Assembly: GCA_017645365.1 (NCBI GenBank)
Contig: JAGCOT010000027.1
Location: 1-32,180, forward strand
DNA length: 32,180 nucleotides
Source: Neisseriaceae bacterium
GTDB lineage: Bacteria; Pseudomonadota; Gammaproteobacteria; Burkholderiales; Neisseriaceae
Direction: 5' to 3'
Numbering within the stretch: the stretch's first letter is position 1; the number at the start of each line of letters is the position of its first letter. Under the pieces are notes generated by a model that saw only the letters and a program-made list of their open reading frames with translations, was not told the origin of the DNA and searched no databases. A program made the position numbers and the translations under genes. Positions 25,940 to 32,180 of the stretch are shown here, in pieces.

Positions 25940-26314
25940 TTAAATGAAATGCCAATAATCAATCAATGCCAGAATCCACAAAATCGCCAATAAAATCAGG
26001 GCGGTCATTTGTGCCGCTGACGCAACATCTTTCGCCCGTTTGGCTAAAATGTGGTATTCCGTAGAAGTATAATCAACCGCTGCTTCAATAGCCGTGTTGA
26101 ATAATTCGACAATCATGCTGATGAAAGAAGCCATCAGCAAAACCATTTTAACCGCAATATCAAACGGCATAAAAATCATGATGGCAATCAAAATGATGTG
26201 CAAAATCAGAAGTTGCCGAATTGCCCTTTCCGAAGATGCCAATTTGATGCCGTTAAAAGAATAAAGCGTTGCGTTTTTGATTTTACCTACTTCTTGCAAT
26301 TTCTTTTTCATCAT
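25940..26314 (-). CDS. dgkA: Diacylglycerol kinase
   Basis: DgkA phosphorylates diacylglycerol released during envelope sugar transfer and returns it to phospholipid synthesis. The 124-residue protein has three transmembrane segments (about 33-52, 55-75 and 100-120). The conserved SSERAIRQ lies near residue 27, and the catalytic-region motif ELFNTAIEAAVD is about 69-80. AAGGAG lies 11 bases before the first of two adjacent ATG codons. It sits 28 bp after gshB and 10 bp before the PCuAC gene, so all three probably share a transcript. Confidence 0.94.
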   Translation of the reverse strand: MMKKKLQEVGKIKNATLYSFNGIKLASSERAIRQLLILHIILIAIMIFMPFDIAVKMVLLMASFISMIVELFNTAIEAAVDYTSTEYHILAKRAKDVASAAQMTALILLAILWILALIDYWHFI

Positions 26315-26342
26315 ACAATAAGCACTCCTTTACGCAAAGCGA

Positions 26343-27308
26343 CTAAATGTCGCAGACACTGCATGATTTTTCAATCGCATCAACAAAACAAGAAGATACA
26401 TCAAAACCTGTTTGTTGCGTAATCTCTTGAAAACAAGTGGGGCTGGTAACATTGATTTCGGTTAAGTGATTGCCAATGATGTCCAGTCCTGCCAATACAA
26501 TGCCATCTTTCATCAGTTGTGGTGCAAGGCTTTGTGCAATTTGTTTTTCGATTTCGGTAATGGGTTGAGCGACCCCCTGTCCGCCCGCTGCCAAATTACC
26601 GCGTGTTTCTCCATTTTGCGGAATTCGAGCCAAAGTAAATGGCATCACTTCTCCACCAATCACCAAAACGCGTTTATCGCCCTGTGTGATTTCAGGAATA
26701 TAGCGTTGTGCCATGATGGTACGCGTTCCTTGATTGGTCATCATTTCCAAAACACTGCCGATGTTGGCGTCATGCGGTCGCAGGCGAAAAATCCCCATGC
26801 CCCCCATGCCGTCCAAAGGTTTGATGATGATGTCCTGATGTTCTTCCAAAAACAGACGAATATCGCTCATATGCGTGGTTACGATGGTTGGGGAAATCCA
26901 TTCAGGGAAACGCAAAATGGCTAATTTTTCGTTATATTCTCGCAAGGCTTTGCCGCTGTTAAAAACTTTTGCCCCTTGTTTTTCTGCCAAACTCAACAAA
27001 TGAGTGGCATATAAATATTGCATATCAAAAGGCGGATCTGTTCTCATAATCACCGCATCAAAATCGGATAAAGCACGATACTCTGCATCATGCGGCATAA
27101 ACCATTCATATTTTTGCGTATTGTCGCCCTCGATAAAATCAAAAGGGATGACTTGGGCAGATACTTTTTGATTGTGGGCAACTAAATCTTCGCTTAATGC
27201 GTGAAACAAATGCCAACCACGCTGATGCATGGTTCGCATCATGGCGTAAGTGGTGTCCTTATAGATTTTAAAATCTTTTAAAGGGTCTGCAATAAAAAGA
27301 ATATTCAT
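26343..27308 (-). CDS. gshB: Glutathione synthetase
   Basis: Joins gamma-glutamylcysteine and glycine using ATP. The 321-residue protein has the prokaryotic GshB N-domain (MNILFIADPLKDFKIYKDTT, VIMRTDPPFDMQY) and an ATP-grasp domain with IIKPLDGMGGMGIFRL, GDKRVLVIGGE, GGQGVAQPIT and the terminal EINVTSPTCFQEI. First gene of the minus-strand unit, divergent from ppx. The roughly 200-bp divergent gap contains a DUS palindrome (27350-27364) and a TTCGCA-A-TGCGAA palindrome. Confidence 0.95.
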   Translation of the reverse strand: MNILFIADPLKDFKIYKDTTYAMMRTMHQRGWHLFHALSEDLVAHNQKVSAQVIPFDFIEGDNTQKYEWFMPHDAEYRALSDFDAVIMRTDPPFDMQYLYATHLLSLAEKQGAKVFNSGKALREYNEKLAILRFPEWISPTIVTTHMSDIRLFLEEHQDIIIKPLDGMGGMGIFRLRPHDANIGSVLEMMTNQGTRTIMAQRYIPEITQGDKRVLVIGGEVMPFTLARIPQNGETRGNLAAGGQGVAQPITEIEKQIAQSLAPQLMKDGIVLAGLDIIGNHLTEINVTSPTCFQEITQQTGFDVSSCFVDAIEKSCSVCDI

Positions 27309-27384
27309 AAATCTTCTACCTTAAACTGAAAAATACTGCTGTTTTTGTTTCAGGCTGCCTGAAATAGTGATGATGGATAAACCA

Positions 27385-27397
27385 TTCGCAATGCGAA
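27385..27397. promoter_or_regulatory. Palindrome between gshB and ppx
   Basis: TTCGCA-A-TGCGAA is a perfect inverted repeat with a one-base centre, 76 bp before gshB and 120 bp before ppx. Possible operator; the binding protein is unknown. Confidence 0.3.
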
Positions 27398-27446
27398 ATA
27401 CAGTTGTTTTATTTCAAAGCCATTTATATTGTCTTCGGCTTGCACC

Positions 27447-27477
27447 TTGACTGTTTTTGAGTTGAAACGACTATAAT
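27447..27477 (+). promoter_or_regulatory. ppx promoter candidate
   Basis: TTGACT (27447-27452) and TATAAT (27472-27477) with a long 19-bp spacer, 40 bp before the ppx ATG. Confidence 0.55.
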
Positions 27478-27517
27478 ACACCATTGTTTCCGATTATGTT
27501 TCCAAAGGTTTTTGATT

Positions 27518-29017
27518 ATGAACCATCAAATGATTGCCAGCGTTGATCTTGGGTCGAATAGTTTTCGTTTACAAATTTGTTTTAATCATCAAGGACAATT
27601 ACAAGTTGTTGATTCCATTAAAGAAATGGTGCGTATGGCAGCAGGTTTAGATGAACGAAAACGCTTGGACAAAGGTACGAAACAACGCGTTCTTTCGTGT
27701 TTGACCCGTTTTGGAGAACGCTTGCGTCATTTTGAAAAATCACAAGTACGCGTTGTGGCGACCAATACTTTTCGCATCATGAAAAATGCAGCACCGTTCG
27801 TCAAACAATGCGAAGCGGTTTTAGGATTTCCGATTGAAATTATTGCAGGTCGAGAAGAAGCCCGTTTGATTTACAACGGCGTAGTGCATACGGTTCCTTT
27901 TGAAGGACGACAAACTTTGGTAGTTGATATTGGTGGCGGTTCTACGGAATTTATTATCGGTCGCGACCAAAATCCGCAGATGACCGAAAGTTTACCTTTG
28001 GGCTGTGTTTTATACAGCATGAGATTTTTCAAAAACGATAAAGTGTCGGCAGACAGTTTTCGTCAAGCGGTGAATGCAGCACGGGCAGAAATTCAACGCA
28101 TCAGCGGAGCTTTAAAACAATTATCATGGGATTGGGCGATTGGCACATCAGGTACAGCGAGAGCGATTCGTGATATTTTGGTGATGAATACGCCCAATCA
28201 AGATTGCATCACCCAAGACGGTATGGAACAGTTAGCCAAACGCATCATATCAGCTGGCAGCACCAAAAAAACTAAATTGGAAGGTTTAAATTCCGATAGA
28301 ACAGAAGTATTTGCAGGTGGTTTGGCGGTGATGATGGCGATTTTTGAAGAACTCAATTTAAAAGAAATGGTCATCAGCGATGCGGCTTTGCGTGATGGGG
28401 TTTTCTATGATTTGATTGGTCGAACACTCAATCAAGATTTGCGTGATGAAACCATTGCAGATTATCAACAACGCTATCATGTAGATATCGAGCAAGCAAA
28501 GCGTATTCAAGATTTGGCATTGTGTTTATTGGACAATCTTTCAGGCAGCCTGAAAGATAAAATTGAAGATTACACATTATGGAGAAGCCGTTTATCTCGT
28601 GCCGTACAACTGCACGAAATTGGTTTGTCCATCGCTCACACGGCGTATCACAAACATTCAGCATACATCATCGAAAATGCCGATATGGCAGGTTTCTCTC
28701 GCACAGAACAACAGAATTTGGCAACTTTGGTATTGAGTCATCGTGGTGATTTGAAAAAAATGGAAGACTCCCTGAATACGCCGATATGGGTGATGATGAT
28801 TTTATCTTTTCGTTTGGCAGTTTTGTTGCACCGCAATCGAACAGAAATCAGGCAGCCTGAAAATATGAGTTTGAGTTATCAAATCAAAAAGAAAATTCTG
28901 AAATTAAAACTGCCACAATTATGGTTGGAACAAAATCCATTAAGCACGCACGCACTGCAATTAGAATCAGCGTTTTGGGAAAAAATCGGTTTTCATTTTA
29001 TGATAGAAAAAGGATAA
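27518..29017 (+). CDS. ppx: Exopolyphosphatase / Ppx-GppA family phosphatase
   Basis: Hydrolyses terminal phosphates from polyphosphate, and possibly pppGpp. The 499-residue protein has the ASKHA-fold motifs: SVDLGSNSFRLQI near the N-terminus, RVVATNTFRIMKN, the AGREEARLIYNGV segment, VVDIGGGSTEFIIG (second phosphate loop), and the C-terminal HD-like helical domain with LHEIGLSIAHTAYHKHSAYII. I chose ATG 27518; a TTG two codons upstream is possible. Ppx and GppA cannot be separated reliably by motif alone, but the two-domain length favours Ppx. Two DUS copies lie in the coding strand (28543-28554 and 28850-28861). Confidence 0.92.
   Translation: MNHQMIASVDLGSNSFRLQICFNHQGQLQVVDSIKEMVRMAAGLDERKRLDKGTKQRVLSCLTRFGERLRHFEKSQVRVVATNTFRIMKNAAPFVKQCEAVLGFPIEIIAGREEARLIYNGVVHTVPFEGRQTLVVDIGGGSTEFIIGRDQNPQMTESLPLGCVLYSMRFFKNDKVSADSFRQAVNAARAEIQRISGALKQLSWDWAIGTSGTARAIRDILVMNTPNQDCITQDGMEQLAKRIISAGSTKKTKLEGLNSDRTEVFAGGLAVMMAIFEELNLKEMVISDAALRDGVFYDLIGRTLNQDLRDETIADYQQRYHVDIEQAKRIQDLALCLLDNLSGSLKDKIEDYTLWRSRLSRAVQLHEIGLSIAHTAYHKHSAYIIENADMAGFSRTEQQNLATLVLSHRGDLKKMEDSLNTPIWVMMILSFRLAVLLHRNRTEIRQPENMSLSYQIKKKILKLKLPQLWLEQNPLSTHALQLESAFWEKIGFHFMIEKG
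28543..28554 (+). repeat. DUS inside ppx (first)
   Basis: AGGCAGCCTGAA, encoding Gly-Ser-Leu-Lys in SGSLKDK. Confidence 0.9.
28850..28861 (+). repeat. DUS inside ppx (second)
   Basis: AGGCAGCCTGAA, encoding Arg-Gln-Pro-Glu in IRQPENM. Confidence 0.9.
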
Positions 29018-29031
29018 GTATTTGTCCTTAC

Positions 29032-29060
29032 TTGACAAAGCATGCGAATTTCGATAGAAT
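29032..29060 (+). promoter_or_regulatory. Promoter of tRNA-fMet/tRNA-Phe
   Basis: TTGACA (29032-29037), 17 bp, TAGAAT (29055-29060), 16 bp before the tRNA. The -35 is perfect and the -10 has one mismatch. Confidence 0.88.
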
Positions 29061-29076
29061 TTTCTCTTTCCTTTGA

Positions 29077-29153
<77 letters not shown>

Positions 29154-29162
29154 GTTTCAAAT

Positions 29163-29238
<76 letters not shown>

Positions 29239-29254
29239 AGATTTTTATAAAAAG

Positions 29255-29276
29255 CGGCTTTAAAAGCCGTTTTTTA
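29255..29276 (+). terminator. Terminator after tRNA-Phe
   Basis: CGGCTT pairs with AAGCCG (loop TAA), followed by TTTTTTATTTT. Confidence 0.88.
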
Positions 29277-29324
29277 TTTTCATAAATCCCATGCAGCCTG
29301 AAAGAATTATTCAAAGACCAAGCC

Positions 29325-29403
29325 CACAAAACTGGCATTTGCCGCATATTTCTTCATTGTGCGACTACAACTTTGAATTCATCCCATATCGCCCAGTTTT
29401 TCA
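29325..29403 (+). repeat. MITE-like element, copy 4 (internally deleted)
   Basis: Starts CACAAAACTGGCATTTGCCG, keeps CATATTTCTTCATTGTGC and GACTACAACTTTGAATTCATC, and ends GCCCAGTTTTTCAG. About 50 bp of the centre are missing relative to the copy at 7810, while both ends are retained. It lies in the 360-bp gap between tRNA-Phe and tRNA-Gly, which has no gene. Confidence 0.6.
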
Positions 29404-29554
29404 GGATGTTTTTTACCAACAAATCTGTTTTTCTAAATCAATAGCAAATTATTCGTTATGCTTCATGTGGATTTTTCGGCATCTTACTGTCATTACTGCC
29501 TATTTCTGGCTGCTTCATCTAAAATGATTTCTTGTCAGTGTTGCAAGGGGTTTC

Positions 29555-29583
29555 TTGACAATCATGCTAATTTTTATTAACAT
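29555..29583 (+). promoter_or_regulatory. Promoter of tRNA-Gly
   Basis: TTGACA (29555-29560), 17 bp, TAACAT (29578-29583), 15 bp before the tRNA. Confidence 0.8.
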
Positions 29584-29598
29584 TCTCTCCTTTCAAAT

Positions 29599-29674
<76 letters not shown>

Positions 29675-29711
29675 AAAATCTTTCTTCACTTAATATTCAC
29701 AGGGAAAATCA

Positions 29712-30398
29712 ATGAATAACGAAAACATGACTGATTACAGCAAAATCGGTCAAAATATTTCTGCACAAGAAATTTTGTTAAGCAAAACTTATAAACTTTT
29801 GGCTTGGTCTTTTGTGCCTTGTGCGGTTGGTGCATTGGCTGGAATGTTTGTTAATCCATTCATGATGATTAGCAATTATTGGATTGCAGTGATTGTCTTT
29901 TTTGCTTTTTTCTATGGAATGTGTTTTCTAATTGAAAAAAATCGTTACAGCAATACGGGAGCCATTTTGTTGATGGTATTTACTTTCGGTATGGGGCTGA
30001 TGATGGCACCGTTGTTGGCGTATGCTGCCCATATTAACGGTGGTAAATTGGTTGCAGTTGCAGCCGCCATGACTGCTGCAATTTTCTTTGCCATGTCTGC
30101 GATGGCACGCCGTGCTCATATTAACACTCATGCGATGGGTAAATTTTTAACCATCGGTGCGATTGTCATCATGACAGGAGTGGTGGCTAATTTATTCTTG
30201 AAAATGTCGGTATTGTCTTTGGCATTATCAGGATTATTCGTGATTTTTAGTTCTCTGATCATTATGTGGCAAGTTCGCCATGTGATTGACGGTGGGGAAG
30301 ACAGCCACATCAGTGCAGCCTTAACCATTTTTATTGCAATTTATAATTTATTTACCAGCCTGTTACGCATTTTAATTGCCTTGTCTGGTGAAGATTGA
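29712..30398 (+). CDS. Bax inhibitor-1 / YccA-YbhL family membrane protein
   Basis: An inner-membrane protein of the BI-1 (UPF0005/TMBIM) family; bacterial members are linked to Ca2+ leak or FtsH regulation, but the role of this one is not known. The 228-residue protein has a polar N-terminus of about 25 residues and then seven hydrophobic segments. The family C-terminal signature is visible as IAIYNLFTSLLRILIALSG. RBS AGGGAA lies 8 bases before ATG. It follows tRNA-Gly closely and ends with a strong terminator. Confidence 0.88.
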   Translation: MNNENMTDYSKIGQNISAQEILLSKTYKLLAWSFVPCAVGALAGMFVNPFMMISNYWIAVIVFFAFFYGMCFLIEKNRYSNTGAILLMVFTFGMGLMMAPLLAYAAHINGGKLVAVAAAMTAAIFFAMSAMARRAHINTHAMGKFLTIGAIVIMTGVVANLFLKMSVLSLALSGLFVIFSSLIIMWQVRHVIDGGEDSHISAALTIFIAIYNLFTSLLRILIALSGED

Positions 30399-30410
30399 TG
30401 ACATCTTTTA

Positions 30411-30441
30411 AAAAAGCAAAAGTGAAGGCTTTTGCTTTTTT
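30411..30441 (+). terminator. Terminator after the BI-1-like gene
   Basis: AAAAAGCAAAAG pairs with CTTTTGCTTTTT around TGAAGG, and the T run continues to TTATT. Confidence 0.9.
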
Positions 30442-30503
30442 ATTGTCTGAAATTCCTGAAAAGCTGGAAAATGTGAATACAGTTTAAAGTTATCGTAGCA
30501 CTT

Positions 30504-30609
30504 CAAATCGAAGACATAGCAAAATTTTAGCTTTGCAGAAACTTCGATTTGATTGCTTCTCAATCTTCTTGATTGACTTCGTCATCTGTTGATTAACGAA
30601 GTCAATCAA
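30504..30609. repeat. Two inverted repeats in the BI-1-like gene / mltB convergent gap
   Basis: The first is CAAATCGAAG (30504-30513) with CTTCGATTTG (30542-30551), perfect over 10 bp. The second is TTGATTGACTTCGT (30569-30582) with ACGAAGTCAATCAA (30596-30609), perfect over 14 bp with a 13-base loop. Neither is followed by a T run in either direction, so they are not typical terminators. Confidence 0.8.
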
Positions 30610-30629
30610 ACATCTTTCTCACGACTGAA

Positions 30630-30679
30630 ATAAACCTTGTTTAAAGCAACACACTATGCGGTAAATGCCAGTTTTGCAG
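30630..30679 (-). repeat. MITE-like element, copy 5 (fragment, reverse orientation)
   Basis: On the minus strand it reads CTGCAAAACTGGCATTTACCG and then GTGTGTTGCTTTAAA, matching the left third of the copies at 7810 and 15959. The rest is lost or diverged. It lies 10 bp after the mltB stop. Confidence 0.55.
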
Positions 30680-30688
30680 AGGCTTTAA

Positions 30689-31723
30689 TCAGTGCATGCG
30701 ACTGCGTATACTCTGTGCGATTTCCATCACCGCATGAACATACTGACGGCTGTGGTTGTATTGCCAAATGGCGTAAAAATTATTCAAACCGATGTAATAG
30801 GTAAATTCATTAGGTGCTACTTCCATGCGATACAAAACGACTTTTTCTGTATTCGCAATACGGCTGGGAATATCAACGCCCATTGCACGCAACTCTCCGG
30901 CTGTGTGATTCATTTTGGTTTTTTGTTCGGCTAAATCCAAGATTTCATTTGTTAATGCTACATCAACAGGAATAGACCATTCACCCCCTGTTTGCCAATG
31001 ATGGCTTTTTAAATAGTACGCAATCGAAGCCATTGCATCGGCTGGATTGTGCCAAATATCCGACCAACCATCGCCATCACCATCTTTCGCCCATTTTTGA
31101 TAACTGGAGGGCATAAATTGAGGCATTCCCATCGCACCTGCATAACTGCCTTTGAATGAAAATGGATTTTTATTGGCCGCATTGCAAATTTGGATAAATT
31201 CTGCCAATTCTTGCTGAAAATAGCCCATGCGGTCGTTTTGCGTAAACGCCAAAGTAGTTAAAGAATCAACAACACGAAACGAACCCATTTGTCGTCCATA
31301 TTGGGTTTCAACCCCCAAAATGGCCACAATGATTTCCGCAGGTACGCCATATTCTTGTTCAATGCGATACAACGCATCAGCATTTTGTTTCCAAAAGGCA
31401 ACGCCATTACGAATGGTGCTGTTACTGACATTATTTTGTCGAAATTGATACCAAGGGCGAGAAGTACTTGGACGATGAAGAGCGTTGATAATTGTTTGTT
31501 TATAAACGGTTTGATCGAAAAAAGCATACCATTCTTCTGGCGTCCAAAATGGATTGGCACGAATAAAACATTCTTTATCGTAGCAAACAGGCTTGATTTC
31601 TTGTTCTATTTTGGGAGGATTTTTAGGTTGGGCGGCAGGCTGAACCGTAGCCAGCTGCACAGGAGAAGAACAAGCGACAGGGAAAAAAGCGAATAAGGTC
31701 AGCAATACTTTTTTCTTCCACAT
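30689..31723 (-). CDS. mltB: Lytic murein transglycosylase B, lipoprotein
   Basis: Cleaves the MurNAc-GlcNAc bond of peptidoglycan with formation of 1,6-anhydro-MurNAc. The 344-residue precursor has a lipoprotein signal MWKKKVLLTLFAFFPVAC with the lipidated Cys at residue 18. The catalytic Glu139 lies in AILGVETQYGRQMG, followed by SFRVVDSLTTLAF, and GAMGMPQFMPSSY is the substrate groove motif. DGDGDGWSDIW is an EF-hand-like Ca-binding loop as in Slt35. An in-frame ATG at 31738 would add five residues, but AAAGGAA lies between the two and serves 31723. It is convergent with the BI-1-like gene. Confidence 0.94.
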   Translation of the reverse strand: MWKKKVLLTLFAFFPVACSSPVQLATVQPAAQPKNPPKIEQEIKPVCYDKECFIRANPFWTPEEWYAFFDQTVYKQTIINALHRPSTSRPWYQFRQNNVSNSTIRNGVAFWKQNADALYRIEQEYGVPAEIIVAILGVETQYGRQMGSFRVVDSLTTLAFTQNDRMGYFQQELAEFIQICNAANKNPFSFKGSYAGAMGMPQFMPSSYQKWAKDGDGDGWSDIWHNPADAMASIAYYLKSHHWQTGGEWSIPVDVALTNEILDLAEQKTKMNHTAGELRAMGVDIPSRIANTEKVVLYRMEVAPNEFTYYIGLNNFYAIWQYNHSRQYVHAVMEIAQSIRSRMH

Positions 31724-31814
31724 AATATTTCCTTTCATATAAAGAAACTATTCTACACAATTTTTTTAATATGCCAACAATCTCCCAAGAGACATTGTGC
31801 ATAGGTGGGGAAAA

Positions 31815-31900
31815 ATATTTTCCATATAGAAAAACAGATGATCTGTTTTACCAGCATGGATTACCCCCCATATGGTAAATGCTTTCAGGTTGCCTATCAA
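31815..31900 (-). repeat. Diverged single copy of the DUS-headed hairpin repeat
   Basis: On the minus strand it starts AGGCAACCTGAAAGCATTTA, then CCATAT, GGGG and later ATATGG, matching the layout of the units before radC. The interior differs and contains a separate perfect palindrome, AAAACAGAT-G-ATCTGTTTT (31831-31849). Confidence 0.65.
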
Positions 31901-31906
31901 ACCAAA

Positions 31907-31936
31907 ACCGCCCAGTTTATTGGGCGGTTGATTTTT
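31907..31936. terminator. Hairpin upstream of mltB
   Basis: ACCGCCCA (31907-31914) pairs with TGGGCGGT (31921-31928), followed by TGATTTTT on the plus strand; on the minus strand TTTTGGTTT follows. No plus-strand gene precedes it. It probably insulates mltB from transcription coming out of the insertion sequence. Confidence 0.7.
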
Positions 31937-31985
31937 CAGGCGGCCTTTTCAGCTTGCTTTTTCAGGCTAGGCACATTAAAACATG

Positions 31986-32005
31986 GAGCTGTATTAGATT
32001 AGCCC
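31986..32005. mobile_element. Probable terminal end of the insertion sequence
   Basis: GAGCTGTATTAGATTAGCCC lies about 10 bp outside the transposase stop and marks the change from DUS-rich host DNA. It resembles the terminal sequence of IS1016-type elements as I remember it. The other end is outside the window, so the repeat cannot be confirmed here. Confidence 0.4.
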
Positions 32006-32014
32006 AAAAAATTG

Positions 32015-32180
32015 TTAAATTCCACACCATTTTCGCAATGTTTTGAGTTGCTGTTTTGGTGTCCCATAGTTAAATCTAAACTCACATTCTTTCAAGAAAA
32101 GAGGGAAAGATTTGCGGTCAATGCCATTATACTTTCTTAACACTCTTTTTGCTTGGTTCCAAAAATTTTCAATGCCGTTA
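32015..32180 (-). CDS. C-terminal part of an IS1595/IS1016-family transposase
   Basis: The last 54 codons of a minus-strand gene that runs off the window edge; the stop codon is at 32015-32017. The peptide reads NGIENFWNQAKRVLRKYNGI and later FPLFLKECEFRFNYG, then PKQQLKTLRKWCGI. NGIENFWNQAKR (DDE-domain end, with the catalytic Glu/Asn region) and FLKECEFRFN are typical of IS1016-like transposases. Whether the full gene is intact cannot be judged. Confidence 0.85.
   Translation of the reverse strand, partial: NGIENFWNQAKRVLRKYNGIDRKSFPLFLKECEFRFNYGTPKQQLKTLRKWCGI

Noticed and set aside
31805-32002. 65-residue plus-strand ORF near the right edge
   Set aside because: It crosses two hairpins and a DUS repeat and has no coding signature.

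Overview
The window comes from an AT-rich member of the Neisseriaceae, most likely the Kingella/Alysiella/Simonsiella branch. The main evidence is dozens of copies of the 12-mer AGGCAGCCTGAA and its complement, which match the Kingella-type dialect of the neisserial DNA uptake sequence (DUS). They lie both inside genes and as inverted pairs at gene ends. Gene content agrees: a neisserial-type porin, NuoA-F, Zur, a Tat/lipoprotein LdcA, and a fused LplT-Aas protein. Genus assignment is inference; family assignment is strong.

Layout. 1-170 (-): the first 56 codons of an unidentified, possibly surface-exposed protein. 647-3062 (-): rfbC-rfbD-rfbB for dTDP-rhamnose synthesis, in translationally coupled order and without rfbA. 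3218-7642 (+): nuoABCDEF, the start of the complex I operon, closed by DUS hairpins with no nuoG following. 8083-9084: a periplasmic L,D-transpeptidase. 9136-11238: hisF, an unknown protein with a J-domain-like N-terminus, and hisI. 11564-12244: radC, preceded by an array of hairpin repeats. 12740-13786: a major porin with a perfect FNR-type site upstream and a large tandem duplication downstream. 14420-15856: zur and ispH. 16153-21479: pheS, ldcA, tRNA-Val, a Sel1-repeat protein and thrS. 21639-25112: a 1157-residue fusion of lysophospholipid flippase, acyltransferase and acyl-ACP synthetase. 25477-27308 (-): gshB, dgkA and a PCuAC copper chaperone. 27518-30398 (+): ppx, tRNA-fMet, tRNA-Phe, tRNA-Gly and a Bax-inhibitor-1-like membrane protein. 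30689-31723 (-): mltB. 32015-32180 (-): the 3' end of an IS1595/IS1016-type transposase.

Most genes are housekeeping genes. Several serve the cell envelope: rhamnose for surface polysaccharide, three peptidoglycan enzymes (L,D-transpeptidase, LdcA, MltB), phospholipid recycling (LplT-Aas, DgkA), and the porin.

The unusual content is in the intergenic DNA. At least three repeat families occur there. (1) A MITE-like element of about 130 bp has CTGCAAAACTGG / CCAGTTTTGCAG ends and occurs as two near-complete and three degraded copies. (2) A composite repeat starts with a DUS, continues AAGYATTTTCCATRCRGG, and folds into hairpins whose stems co-vary between copies; it is tandemly amplified upstream of radC and, in another form, five times after the Aas fusion gene. 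(3) A unit of about 213-237 bp is duplicated downstream of the porin. Classical operons are also broken: nuo ends at nuoF, pheS lacks pheT, thrS lacks infC, and rfb lacks rfbA.
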